This document shows positions 17,731-26,643 of a DNA stretch of 64,000 nt, in pieces. Made by a program: the position numbers and the translations under genes. A model generated the notes under the pieces. The model was not told where the DNA came from, ran no database searches, and saw nothing but the letters and a program-made list of their open reading frames with translations. Position 1 is the stretch's first letter. Each line of letters opens with the position of its first letter. The stretch is from an uncultured Crocinitomix sp. (GTDB lineage Bacteria > Bacteroidota > Bacteroidia > Flavobacteriales_D > Crocinitomicaceae): contig CAKZON010000054.1 of NCBI GenBank assembly GCA_937136425.1, positions 1 through 64,000 of the forward strand, written 5' to 3'.

Positions 17731-18415
17731 CAAATACGGACACTTCAGGAATGAATCCTCTACGGTCCATCTTTAACGTTGCTATTAATACATCTGCAAT
17801 TTCTTGCGGTCGTAATTTATTTTCTTCTAAAGGACGTTCTTCACGATTCTCGGCGCTAAAAGCTGTAGGTACTTCTGAAGGATTAATTTGAATAACACGT
17901 ACATTATGTGGTCTTAATTCTGCTTGCCAGCATTGGCTTAATGCTCTTAATGCAAATTTTGATGCGGCATAAATACTCCCCATTTTAAAACCTTTCATTG
18001 AAGCTGTTGAGGCAATATTTACTATATCTCCGTAGTTTTGTTTCTTGAATATTTTTGCTGCATGAGAAGCCATCATAGATGCTCCAAATACATTAATTTC
18101 AAAAACGTGTTTCATTTTCTCACGGTCCATTTCATCAATTGCTGCCCAATCTCCAATTCCTGCATTATTCACCAAACCATCTAGCGTCCCAAATTTGGTC
18201 ATTACAAAATCAAATAGTGCTTCAATATCTTTATCACTTGCAACATCTGCATGAAAAACTGTTGCGTTAATTTCATTTCCAACACGATTCAATTTTTCCA
18301 AATTTCGCCCAGTAATAATTACTTTGGATCCATTTTCAATTAAAGAAACTGCCATTGCTTTTCCTAATCCTGAGCTTCCTCCTGTTACTATATATACTTT
18401 ATCTTTTAATTCCAT
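17714..18415 (-). CDS. SDR-family NAD(P)-dependent oxidoreductase
   Basis: A 233-aa classical short-chain dehydrogenase. It has the dinucleotide-binding TGGSSGLG at 11-18, NNAG at 83-86, a catalytic Ser around 136-139 and YAASK at 149-153 (Tyr149, Lys153). Residues TGRN after the second strand suggest an NADP preference, which is an inference. The substrate cannot be told from sequence; 3-ketoacyl or sugar alcohols are common for this subgroup. The DUF547 gene ends 20 bases upstream of its start, in the same direction, so the pair is probably one operon. Confidence 0.85.
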   Translation of the reverse strand: MELKDKVYIVTGGSSGLGKAMAVSLIENGSKVIITGRNLEKLNRVGNEINATVFHADVASDKDIEALFDFVMTKFGTLDGLVNNAGIGDWAAIDEMDREKMKHVFEINVFGASMMASHAAKIFKKQNYGDIVNIASTASMKGFKMGSIYAASKFALRALSQCWQAELRPHNVRVIQINPSEVPTAFSAENREERPLEENKLRPQEIADVLIATLKMDRRGFIPEVSVFATNPF

Positions 18416-18435
18416 TTCTTAATTTTTAATGTTTG

Positions 18436-19134
18436 TCACTTTTGAACAAAATTATTCAATTTAGCTCCCTTATCAAACTCTGTGAACTTGAATTTAAGAT
18501 TGAATTCATTATCGTTAATGATATTGTATTGTTTAAGGATAGTTTTTAATCCTTTACGCCCTCCAAAATCACCTAAGTAAAATAGAAAAAGTTTATTGAG
18601 AACAATTTTATCGTTTTCAACTGACACCTCTTGACTAAGATAACCTAATGTTGCATCCTCAAGTTCTGCTTCCACATTTTTTGAGGTTAAAGGATAGATA
18701 ATTGGACAACTTATAGCACCACAATTTAAAACAAAATGAATACGAAAATCCAATTGTTTAACTCGCAATTCTTTCTCCCAATTTTTAGAAAAAGGCTTAT
18801 TTAAATACCCGAAACTAAGCTTCCATTTTGAACGTCTTAATATAGTATGTTCAATATCATCAAAGCTCAATTTTAATCCCAGTAAATCAATTTGTTTACG
18901 CTTAAAAAAATTACTATTGCTCATTCGTAAATCCGTCTTATTTTCTGCAGCAATAATTTGGAAATAGCTATTATACACATTCACCCAAAACACTGTTTTG
19001 TCAGCATCAGATTCGAGTTCAGTAATTGCGTCTTGAAGCGAAAAAGTTTTGAACAGGTTTAAGATTCGAACAGTTTCACTACTTTGTCTTTTTTTGACGG
19101 CTTGCAAAAGGGCATTGGAGCAGTCTAGTAGCAT
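18436..19134 (-). CDS. DUF547 domain-containing protein
   Basis: A 232-aa protein without a signal peptide. It has the DUF547 hallmarks FWVNVYNSYFQIIA (about 48-62) and HFVLNCGAISCPIIYPL (about 142-158), the latter carrying the conserved Asn-Cys and Ser-Cys-Pro. The family is widespread and poorly characterised, and its fold has been related to cysteine-peptidase-like proteins. It starts opposite the divergent E1 gene, with about 240 bases between them, and runs into the SDR gene. Confidence 0.75.
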   Translation of the reverse strand: MLLDCSNALLQAVKKRQSSETVRILNLFKTFSLQDAITELESDADKTVFWVNVYNSYFQIIAAENKTDLRMSNSNFFKRKQIDLLGLKLSFDDIEHTILRRSKWKLSFGYLNKPFSKNWEKELRVKQLDFRIHFVLNCGAISCPIIYPLTSKNVEAELEDATLGYLSQEVSVENDKIVLNKLFLFYLGDFGGRKGLKTILKQYNIINDNEFNLKFKFTEFDKGAKLNNFVQK

Positions 19135-19330
19135 ATCTTCTTTTGGTCGAAGCCACCGTTAATTACTTACAAATAAAAGGAGTCTTTATTCTAAAAAGAC
19201 ATTTGCAATCTGATAAACAATGAATTACCTTATTTAATCCTATTGCTTTTAAGATAAATTAGAAAGTATAAATAGGACGATTAACATCTAATCTTTGTCT
19301 CGATAAAAAACCACCATCTAAGCCCCTATT

Positions 19331-19354
19331 TTTGCTAAAAAAATGCTATCTTTG
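19331..19354 (+). promoter_or_regulatory. Bacteroidota-type promoter of the E1 gene
   Basis: TATCTTTG at 19347-19354 is an exact match to the Bacteroidota -7 box TAnnTTTG. The start codon is 21 bases downstream. An upstream TTTG at 19331 is nearer than the usual -33 spacing, so the -33 element is uncertain. Confidence 0.6.
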
Positions 19355-19375
19355 CACCACTAAATTCAGATAGCT

Positions 19376-21784
19376 ATGTCAGAGCAAAAAGAAGTTTTGA
19401 ATTCATTAGATCAAAAATATAGAGAAGAAGTTTTAGCAGATTTTCGATTGGCCCGCGTTTCAAGAGAAACGTCTTTAATGGGACGTAGAGAGGTTTTAGG
19501 AGGGAAAGCTAAATTTGGAATTTTTGGAGACGGAAAGGAAATTGCTCAAATAGCAATGGCCAAACAATTTAAAAACGGAGACTTTAGATCAGGTTATTAT
19601 CGTGACCAGACCTTTATGATGGCTATTGGTGCCTTAACCGTTCAGGAATATTTTGCGGCTTTATATGCACATACTGATATTGAGAAAGAACCAGCATCAG
19701 GTGGACGCCAAATGGGTGGACATTTTGCAACAAGAAGCTTAAATGCAGATGGAAGCTGGAAAAATTTAATGGAGCAAAAAAATAGCTCTGCAGATATTTC
19801 TCCAACCGCAGGCCAAATGCCAAGGTTAGTCGGATTAGCACTTGCATCAAAAGTTTACCGTAACGACAAAGCGTTGCATGGTATGACTAATTTCACGAAT
19901 AAAGGAAATGAGGTTGCTTTTGGTACGATTGGAGATGCAAGTACATCTGAAGGTCCATTTTGGGAGTCTATAAACGCTGCCGGTGTTTTACAGATTCCGT
20001 TTGCAATGTCTATTTGGGATGATGGTTATGGTATCTCTGTTCCCAGAGAATATCAAACAACTAAAGGAAGTATTTCTACAGCATTATCTGGTATGCAACG
20101 TACAAAAGATAATCCTGGATACGAAATTTTTAAAACCAAAGGGTGGGATTATCCAGACCTTTGTGAAACATACCAAAAAGCGATTAAGCTTTGTCGTGAA
20201 GAACACGTGCCTGTAATGATTCACGTAGAAGAAGTGAATCAACCACAAGGACATTCAACATCAGGTTCGCATGAGCGATACAAGTCTGAAGAGCGATTAA
20301 AGTGGGAAACTGAAATGGATTGCATTGAAAAATTCAAGGCGTTTATTTTAGAAGCTGAAATTGCAACCTTAGAAGAGTTGGAATCAATTGAGAAGGAGGC
20401 TAAAAAACAAGTTAGAGAAGAAAAAGGGAAAGCTTGGAAAGAATTTAACGGACTAATTGACAATGACCTTAATACGGTTGTGCAATTACTAAATCAATTA
20501 GCAGGCGAAAGCAGTAATAAAGTATTTATTCAAAAAATTGCAGACGACTTAAAAGGGACTATGGGACCTATTAAACGTGATATTTTTTCTGCTGCGCGTA
20601 AAGCTTTGCGTTATACAAGAGGAACAAGTTCTCCTGCCAAAACAGCAATTATCAACTGGTTGAATAATGGTGTTGCAGATAATTTTGATCAATATTCTTC
20701 TCATTTATATTCACAATCAAATGAATCTGCTTTAAATGTGGCAGCAGTTGATCCAATTTATTCTACTGATGAGAAAATAGATGGACGTTTAGTATTGAGA
20801 GAGAATTTTGATGCTTTGTTTGAAATGCATCCAGAAATTATAACTTTTGGTGAAGATGTTGGAAAAATTGGAGGAGTAAACCAAAGTATGGAGGGCATGC
20901 AAGACAAGTTTGGTCAATTGCGTGTTTCAGATACAGGAATTAGAGAATGTACAATCATAGGTCAAGGTATTGGAATGTCTATGCGTGGTTTAAGACCCAT
21001 TGCTGAGATTCAATATTTAGATTACTTACTTTATGCTATTCAAATCATGTCTGATGATTTGGCAACTGTGCAGTATAGAACTAAAGGAGGACAAAAAGCG
21101 CCTTTAATTATTAGAACTAGAGGTCACCGCCTTGAGGGTATTTGGCATTCAGGTTCTCCAATGGGAATGATTTTAAATGCCGTGCGTGGAATGTATGTTT
21201 GTGTACCAAGAAACATGACAAAAGCAGCTGGTTTTTACAATACTTTAATTCAGGCAGACGAACCAGCACTAGTTATTGAACCATTAAATGGTTATCGATC
21301 AAAAGAAGCGAAACCTGATAATTTCACTGCATTTACAACAGAAATTGGAAAAGTAGAAACAGTTGTTGAAGGAACTGACTTAACATTAGTATCGTATGGT
21401 TCAACGTTTAACATTTGCCAAGAAGTTGTAAAACAATTAGCAGAGGTTGAAATTTCAGTTGAGTTGATTGATGCACAATGTTTGATTCCTTTTGATCGTA
21501 GTCATGACGTTGTTGAATCTTTAAAGAAAACAAACCGTTTAGTAATTGTTGATGAAGATGTGGCTAGCGGCGCAACGGCTTATTTGTTAGATCAAATTTT
21601 GGTAAAACAAAAAGGATATTATCATTTAGATTCTGAGCCAGTAACAATCTCGGCGCAAGATCACCGTCCTGCTTATGGGACAGATGGAGATTACTTTAGT
21701 AAACCAAATGCGGAAACTATTTTTGACGGCGTTTATGCATTAATGAATGAGGCTGATGCTGCAAAGTATCCTTCGATTTATTAG
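19376..21784 (+). CDS. Fused E1 alpha/beta subunit of a branched-chain-type 2-oxoacid dehydrogenase
   Basis: An 802-aa thiamine-diphosphate enzyme in which E1 alpha (about 1-400) and E1 beta (about 445-802) are joined. The alpha part has the ThDP/Mg motif starting GDASTSEG (186-193) and ending WDDGYGIS. The beta part has ITFGEDVGKIGGVNQSMEG, the E1-beta RIRECTIIGQGIGMS-like region (RECTIIGQG) and a transketolase C-terminal domain with EDVASGATAY. It would decarboxylate branched-chain 2-oxoacids and feed an E2 acyltransferase, which is encoded elsewhere. Fusion of the two subunits is common in Bacteroidota. Single gene, with its own promoter. Confidence 0.88.
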   Translation: MSEQKEVLNSLDQKYREEVLADFRLARVSRETSLMGRREVLGGKAKFGIFGDGKEIAQIAMAKQFKNGDFRSGYYRDQTFMMAIGALTVQEYFAALYAHTDIEKEPASGGRQMGGHFATRSLNADGSWKNLMEQKNSSADISPTAGQMPRLVGLALASKVYRNDKALHGMTNFTNKGNEVAFGTIGDASTSEGPFWESINAAGVLQIPFAMSIWDDGYGISVPREYQTTKGSISTALSGMQRTKDNPGYEIFKTKGWDYPDLCETYQKAIKLCREEHVPVMIHVEEVNQPQGHSTSGSHERYKSEERLKWETEMDCIEKFKAFILEAEIATLEELESIEKEAKKQVREEKGKAWKEFNGLIDNDLNTVVQLLNQLAGESSNKVFIQKIADDLKGTMGPIKRDIFSAARKALRYTRGTSSPAKTAIINWLNNGVADNFDQYSSHLYSQSNESALNVAAVDPIYSTDEKIDGRLVLRENFDALFEMHPEIITFGEDVGKIGGVNQSMEGMQDKFGQLRVSDTGIRECTIIGQGIGMSMRGLRPIAEIQYLDYLLYAIQIMSDDLATVQYRTKGGQKAPLIIRTRGHRLEGIWHSGSPMGMILNAVRGMYVCVPRNMTKAAGFYNTLIQADEPALVIEPLNGYRSKEAKPDNFTAFTTEIGKVETVVEGTDLTLVSYGSTFNICQEVVKQLAEVEISVELIDAQCLIPFDRSHDVVESLKKTNRLVIVDEDVASGATAYLLDQILVKQKGYYHLDSEPVTISAQDHRPAYGTDGDYFSKPNAETIFDGVYALMNEADAAKYPSIY

Positions 21785-21836
21785 TATCTAAAATAAGGAA
21801 TTACCTTATAGTTTGTATTTAGGAAAATAGTTTTAC

Positions 21837-22832
21837 CTACTTAATTATAGTTTTGTGCGTTGCATGATAATTAGGGCCATCTACTTGTAAAAAGTAAATA
21901 CCTTGGTTATAATCTTTGACACTAATCCGGTTATTGCCTACAACTAATCTTCCTGCATGCATCACTTTACCTGTTATATCTAACAGTTTATAATCAATGT
22001 TGTTAATATTGGCTGAGATATTCATATAATCACTTGTAGGTATAGGATAAATTTGAATTAAAACCTCTATTGCCTGCACCGCAATTGATAATTCACAATC
22101 TGTATTAAACGATTTATCTTCAGTAAAGGTATTTGTCCATTCCATTTCAGAAAATGAAGGATTATCCACCTCAATACAAGTAAGATTTGGTGTTTCTTCC
22201 GCATTCAATACAAAAAAGGAATCTACTACTCCATTGGCTAAATTCAAGTAAATCAAATTATCATTAAAACCACAGTATACCTCATGTAGTTTTGGTTTAT
22301 CACTCAAATCCATTTCAACAACTGATGGAATTGACCTAAATTCAAAATAAATTAATGAATCGTTCATACTCACATCCAAATCCTCAATATCATTTCTACC
22401 ACAAAGCAAATACTCTAACTCAAGGTGAGTTGAAAGGTCTAAACTTGTCAATTCATTGTAATCACAGAAAAGCCATTCTAAAGCCTCAATGCCTGTCAGA
22501 TTTAGTTCCGTTAAATAATTCAATTCACAGCTAAGGTATTTTAAGTTCACGTTTTCCGATAAGTCCAGTGCTACTAAAATATTGTTTTTGCACTCTAATA
22601 ACTCTAAAGATGTAAAGGCTTGAATCCCTTCCAAGTCTTCAATCAATAAAGTGTTTAAATGTAAGGCTAACACCGTATCAACACTTGCAACAAAGACAGA
22701 ATCATCCATAACATCATCAAGACCGATACTCACTAAATGCGATTCGAAATTGTTGTCAGGAACATACACTTTTTGTCCCCAACCTAAATTAGATAATAGT
22801 AAAAAGAAACAAAATACAACTGAACATTTCAT
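21837..22832 (-). CDS. Leucine-rich repeat protein with T9SS type A sorting domain
   Basis: A 331-aa exported protein. A signal peptide (1-19, ending GWGQ) is followed by the VPDNNFESHL opening typical of Bacteroidota LRR cargo, about six to eight short LRRs (about 60-210, e.g. LTSLDLSTHLELEYL) and a C-terminal sorting domain (about 250-331: YPIPTSDYMNIS, GIYFLQV). It is probably secreted by the T9SS and surface-bound or released, with a binding role. It resembles the next upstream gene (22989-24491) and is likely a shorter paralogue. Confidence 0.8.
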   Translation of the reverse strand: MKCSVVFCFFLLLSNLGWGQKVYVPDNNFESHLVSIGLDDVMDDSVFVASVDTVLALHLNTLLIEDLEGIQAFTSLELLECKNNILVALDLSENVNLKYLSCELNYLTELNLTGIEALEWLFCDYNELTSLDLSTHLELEYLLCGRNDIEDLDVSMNDSLIYFEFRSIPSVVEMDLSDKPKLHEVYCGFNDNLIYLNLANGVVDSFFVLNAEETPNLTCIEVDNPSFSEMEWTNTFTEDKSFNTDCELSIAVQAIEVLIQIYPIPTSDYMNISANINNIDYKLLDITGKVMHAGRLVVGNNRISVKDYNQGIYFLQVDGPNYHATHKTIIK

Positions 22833-22988
22833 AGGAATAGTTATTAGTTATTTTGACATTATTGTTCTAGAGTAAAGAAAGTAAAATGAGCTTAACGATC
22901 ATAGCTCATTATCACATGAAACAACCGATTTTATATCTATCTATCAGTCTGGCAGCTAAATTATGGCCAAAAATGGATTAAACTTAAA

Positions 22989-24491
22989 TTATTTAAAAAC
23001 CACTTTATGCGTTGTCTTTTCTGCGTCATTACTTAACTGAATAAAGTAAATACCTTTTGGAAAGTTAGACACTGTAATTGAATTTACACCAACAGTAAGT
23101 ATACCGCTTTTTACAACCTTGCCTGAAATAGACAACAATTGATAGGTCATTTCCTGATCCGTTTCAACATTTAATTGATTTGTTGCAGGAATTGGATAAA
23201 CAGACGTTAAGTTAAGTATGCTATTTTCAATATTTAAACCACAAAATTCTGACACCTCAGTCTGTATATCTAAATTTAAAAACCAATTATCTATTACGTA
23301 TTCTTCATCTTCCACCTGGAGACAAACAAACTTAGGACAAGAATGACCAATTATAGAAACTACACTTTCAGTATTTCCATTTTTTAAATCCACACTCACA
23401 AGCCCTTCATTTTGCATACAAATTAATGCAGCAAGATTTGGCTTATCACTTAAATCAAGATGAACCACAGCACCTTCGGGCAACTGTCTAATTGCAAGTG
23501 ATACAAGTGAATCATTTTCAGTAACATCTAAAGTATTTAACGGATTAAGTCCGCAGTTAAAAACTTTCAGTTCATTCAACGCTGTCAAATCCAATTCTAC
23601 AATATCATTATCGTAGCATTCAAACACCAACAAATTAGTAGCAACTGTTAAATCAAGCTCAACAATATCATTTGAATTTATTATCAATTCTTGTAAGTTT
23701 GCGTTATCCGACAATTCAAGCGTTTCTAAGTCATTAATTGCACAATTCAAAACTGACAATACAGTTAAACCGTCAAGATTTAAGTCTGCTAAACCACAGT
23801 CTTTTGCCACAACTTTAATTAATGCTGTATTTGCCGATAAATCAATATCGCTTAATGGATTTTCAGAACAAATTAAATCTGCTAGTGCTACACAGGTAGA
23901 AAAGTCAATTGCAGGTAAATCATTTGAAGAAATGTCCAATATTCTAAGATTTATGCACCCTGTTAAATCAATCTCTGTAAGATCACAATCCCTTGCATAT
24001 ATCTCTTCAACTAATGTATTACTTGATAAATCTAAACTCGTAATACCTGCATTCTCAACAATATATAATTTGACCAAGTTGGTATTTCCAGAAAGATCAA
24101 TATCAGTCAAGTTATTATTATCACAAGACAATGTTTTTAAATTCGTATTTTCAGATAAATTTAGAGTTGTCAAATTATTATAACCTAAAACAAGCGTTTC
24201 CAAATTGGAATTTTCGGACAAATCAATTGTCACTAAATCATTTGTAGAACAGAATAAGCCCTCTAACATTTCAAAGTCTTCAATTCCGGTTAAATCAGAA
24301 ATTTCTTGACCCGCAACATCTATTGTAATAAGGCTATTAATGTTTTCAGTTAAGACTACGCCATCTAAAACATCATCATACCCCAGATCTATAAGTCTTT
24401 GTTCAAAATTGTTATCTGGAATGGCTGTTGTTTGACCAAATCCAATTAATGTCAATAGTAATAATGTAGTTGTTGATAGTAATTGTTTCAT
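22989..24491 (-). CDS. Larger leucine-rich repeat protein with T9SS type A sorting domain
   Basis: A 500-aa exported protein. A signal peptide (1-19, ending GFGQ) is followed by IPDNNFEQRLIDLGYDD, about 15 LRRs of 20-22 residues (about 55-385, with repeated LxxIDLSxNxxL) and a type A sorting domain (about 425-500: YPIPATNQLNVET, PKGIYFIQLS). The irregular Cys/Asp-rich repeats are typical of the BspA-like LRRs of this phylum. Transcription is in the same direction as its shorter paralogue, with 156 bases between them. Ligand unknown. Confidence 0.82.
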   Translation of the reverse strand: MKQLLSTTTLLLLTLIGFGQTTAIPDNNFEQRLIDLGYDDVLDGVVLTENINSLITIDVAGQEISDLTGIEDFEMLEGLFCSTNDLVTIDLSENSNLETLVLGYNNLTTLNLSENTNLKTLSCDNNNLTDIDLSGNTNLVKLYIVENAGITSLDLSSNTLVEEIYARDCDLTEIDLTGCINLRILDISSNDLPAIDFSTCVALADLICSENPLSDIDLSANTALIKVVAKDCGLADLNLDGLTVLSVLNCAINDLETLELSDNANLQELIINSNDIVELDLTVATNLLVFECYDNDIVELDLTALNELKVFNCGLNPLNTLDVTENDSLVSLAIRQLPEGAVVHLDLSDKPNLAALICMQNEGLVSVDLKNGNTESVVSIIGHSCPKFVCLQVEDEEYVIDNWFLNLDIQTEVSEFCGLNIENSILNLTSVYPIPATNQLNVETDQEMTYQLLSISGKVVKSGILTVGVNSITVSNFPKGIYFIQLSNDAEKTTHKVVFK

Positions 24492-24667
24492 AAATAAGTT
24501 AGGTTATTAATTCTATGTTGTAGCCAAACATAGGTGTATTGACAGAAAGTTATTTCCTTAAAAATTTCAATTTAGAGCATTTTTATAGCCGTCTAGATTA
24601 AAAAGTGACGCAGATCACTGAAAAACACCGTTAGGAATTGTAAATTTGTGTAACCAAATAATAAGAG

Positions 24668-25687
24668 ATGAAACTAGCAACATTAAATAATAATACAAGA
24701 GATGGCCGTTTATTGGTTGTTTCAACAGATTTGACAAAAGCCGTGGAAGCTAAGGCGGCCAACACAATGCAAGGCGCTTTGGATGATTGGGCTACAATCG
24801 CTCCTCAACTAAAAGCTGAGTATGATGAACTAAATGCAGGAAATGCAGCTGCATTTGATTTTGACGAAACGGCATGTACTTCTCCACTACCCCGTGCACC
24901 ACAATGGTTAGACGGTTCTGCTTATGTTAACCACGTTGAGTTGGTTCGTAAAGCAAGAAATGCAGAAATGCCTCCAAGTTTTTGGGAAGATCCATTAATG
25001 TATCAAGGAGGTTCGGATACTTTTTTAAGACCACACCAAAACATTCATTTTGAAACGACTGATTGGGGTATTGATATGGAAGCTGAAACAGCTGTTATAT
25101 TGGATGATGTACCAATGGGTGTTAAAAAAGAAAAAGCGCTTGATTATGTTCGCTTAATCATGTTAGTGAATGATGTATCATTAAGAGGACTAATTCCACA
25201 AGAGTTAGGTAAAGGATTTGGATTTGTACAATCAAAACCTTCAAGTGCATTTTCTCCGATAGCAATTACTCCAGATGAGTTAGGCGACAATTGGAATGAC
25301 GGTAAAGTAACTTTGCCAATTTGTGTAGACTTAAACAATGCTCCTTTTGGACGTGCAGATGCTGGTGTTGATATGACATTCAACTTTGGACAATTGATTC
25401 AGCATGCAGTTAAATCAAGACCAATTAGTGCTGGAACAATTATTGGTTCTGGAACGATTTCAAACAAAGGAGCTGACGGTGGACCTGGAAAGCCAATTTC
25501 TGAAGGTGGACTTGGATATTCATGTTTAGCTGAAGAAAGAATGGTAGAGACGATTTTACACGGAAGCCCTTCAACTTCATTTATGCAGTTTGGAGACAAT
25601 GTTAAGATTTACATGAATGATGCTGACGGTAATTCCATTTTTGGAATGATTGATCAGGATGTTGAGCAGTATAATCCTCCGGCTTAG
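24668..25687 (+). CDS. Fumarylacetoacetate hydrolase family protein
   Basis: A 339-aa FAH-superfamily enzyme. An N-terminal FAH_N-like segment (about 1-75, opening LATLNNNTRDGRL) precedes the catalytic domain. The domain carries metal-binding carboxylates around FETTDWGIDMEAETAVILDD, a LRGLIPQELGKGFGFVQSKP segment and the late GTIIGSGTISN region. Such proteins cleave C-C bonds in fumarylacetoacetate (tyrosine breakdown) or related acylpyruvates; homologues of this length in Bacteroidota are usually placed in aromatic amino-acid catabolism. No other tyrosine-pathway gene is next to it, so the substrate stays open. A likely -7 box (TAAATTTG, 24641-24648) lies upstream. Confidence 0.82.
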   Translation: MKLATLNNNTRDGRLLVVSTDLTKAVEAKAANTMQGALDDWATIAPQLKAEYDELNAGNAAAFDFDETACTSPLPRAPQWLDGSAYVNHVELVRKARNAEMPPSFWEDPLMYQGGSDTFLRPHQNIHFETTDWGIDMEAETAVILDDVPMGVKKEKALDYVRLIMLVNDVSLRGLIPQELGKGFGFVQSKPSSAFSPIAITPDELGDNWNDGKVTLPICVDLNNAPFGRADAGVDMTFNFGQLIQHAVKSRPISAGTIIGSGTISNKGADGGPGKPISEGGLGYSCLAEERMVETILHGSPSTSFMQFGDNVKIYMNDADGNSIFGMIDQDVEQYNPPA

Positions 25688-25694
25688 TAGGGTT

Positions 25695-25732
25695 ATTCGC
25701 ATTTCGAGAGCCTCAATGCTCTGGCTCGTGTG
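25695..25732. repeat. 38-bp repeat, copy 1
   Basis: Begins ATTCGCAT and ends with TCAATGCTCTGGCTCGTGTG. It is nearly identical to 25776-25813. A half copy (TCAATGCTCTGGCTTGTG) sits between them at 25738. Found just after the FAH stop codon. Confidence 0.7.
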
Positions 25733-25775
25733 TCTATTCAATGCTCTGGCTTGTGCATTTGGTATTTCTGATGCA

Positions 25776-25813
25776 ATTCGCATTACGAGGACCTCAATGC
25801 TCTGGCTCGTGTG
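25776..25813. repeat. 38-bp repeat, copy 2
   Basis: The second full copy, differing from the first at only a few positions. It is followed by a T run and by an inverted CGCATTGCGA echo of the repeat's start. Confidence 0.7.
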
Positions 25814-25859
25814 TTTTTTTTAAATGCTATCGCATTGCGAAAATCATAGAATAATAATG

Positions 25860-25892
25860 AAGGCGTTCAATTTTTATTGGGCGCCTTTTATT
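25860..25892. terminator. Bidirectional terminator between convergent genes
   Basis: AAGGCG...CAAT pairs with ATTG...CGCCTT around a short A/T loop and is bordered by T/A runs on both sides. It separates the FAH gene (plus) from the hypothetical gene on the minus strand. Confidence 0.7.
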
Positions 25893-26640
25893 TATTGAGC
25901 GTTTTTTTGAGTAAATCAATGCGTTTTATAACATCCTCATCTTCGTCCCAATCTGGGTATTCATGTTTAAGATTATCTTCCGCCCACTTTAAAGTTCTCC
26001 CGGCTTTGTCCACCTCGTTATTCATCATGTAAAAATCAAACATCATTTCATAAGCGTACGGTTCGTTGCGCGATTCAAGTAAAGTGATCAAATCTTGAAT
26101 AGTGTTATACTTTTCTAAATCCGGAAGGCGAATTCTTAATGTTTGTTCCAAAAAATGTTCCATGACATTGCTGGTTGTATATCTGCTCAAATCATATTCC
26201 GTAATGCCCCTATGTTCTTTTCTATATTTACTACTTATTCGTTTATCATCTCCGTCAAACCAAGAATAAACACTAAACGCATTAGGTTCTTCATCAAAGT
26301 TCTTCAAATGCCAAGCTTCGTAGGGCAAATAGTCAATACTCCATTCTGCACTAAAGAGCAGACGCCCAGCATGTCCGTTTCGCTTAATAACTATAGTATC
26401 CAACATCTTTCCTCTTTCCCGTTCAAAAGAATCTCCAATAAATAATTTTTCGGGCGACTTAACGCTTGTAGATAAGCTCTTAACAATCTCAATTTCTTCT
26501 TCGCTAAAAGCTCTTTCTTTTGTCCATACAAAACCAAGTTCACTCAACTTAGGAGCTATGTATTTTTCTAGAATTTTTTCGAAGCGTTCTTTATTAACGA
26601 GTTCTCCAAATTCTCGTTTGGGTTTTAAAAAGGATAACAT
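25888..26640 (-). CDS. Hypothetical protein, cytosolic, ~250 aa
   Basis: A 250-aa soluble protein that I do not recognise. The N-terminal half (about 1-130) has the character of a small alpha/beta domain with many aromatics (WSIDYLPYEAWHLKNF, YSWFDGDD). The C-terminal part (about 165-250) is helical and ends with a TPR-like pair (YEMMFDFYMMNNEVDKAGRTL and the following helix). The start ATG lies 3 bases after the stop of the upstream TPR-protein gene, so they are co-transcribed. This suggests a shared, perhaps housekeeping, context. No signal or membrane segment. Confidence 0.6.
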   Translation of the reverse strand: MLSFLKPKREFGELVNKERFEKILEKYIAPKLSELGFVWTKERAFSEEEIEIVKSLSTSVKSPEKLFIGDSFERERGKMLDTIVIKRNGHAGRLLFSAEWSIDYLPYEAWHLKNFDEEPNAFSVYSWFDGDDKRISSKYRKEHRGITEYDLSRYTTSNVMEHFLEQTLRIRLPDLEKYNTIQDLITLLESRNEPYAYEMMFDFYMMNNEVDKAGRTLKWAEDNLKHEYPDWDEDEDVIKRIDLLKKTLNK

Positions 26641-26643
26641 AAT

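Noticed and set aside
19376-21784. E1 alpha and beta in one frame as a sequencing-induced fusion
   Set aside because: Joined E1 alpha/beta proteins are a normal arrangement in this phylum; the linker is intact and helical.
21837-24491. LRR proteins as possible type III-like effectors
   Set aside because: Both have a standard signal peptide and a T9SS sorting tail, so they are ordinary T9SS cargo.
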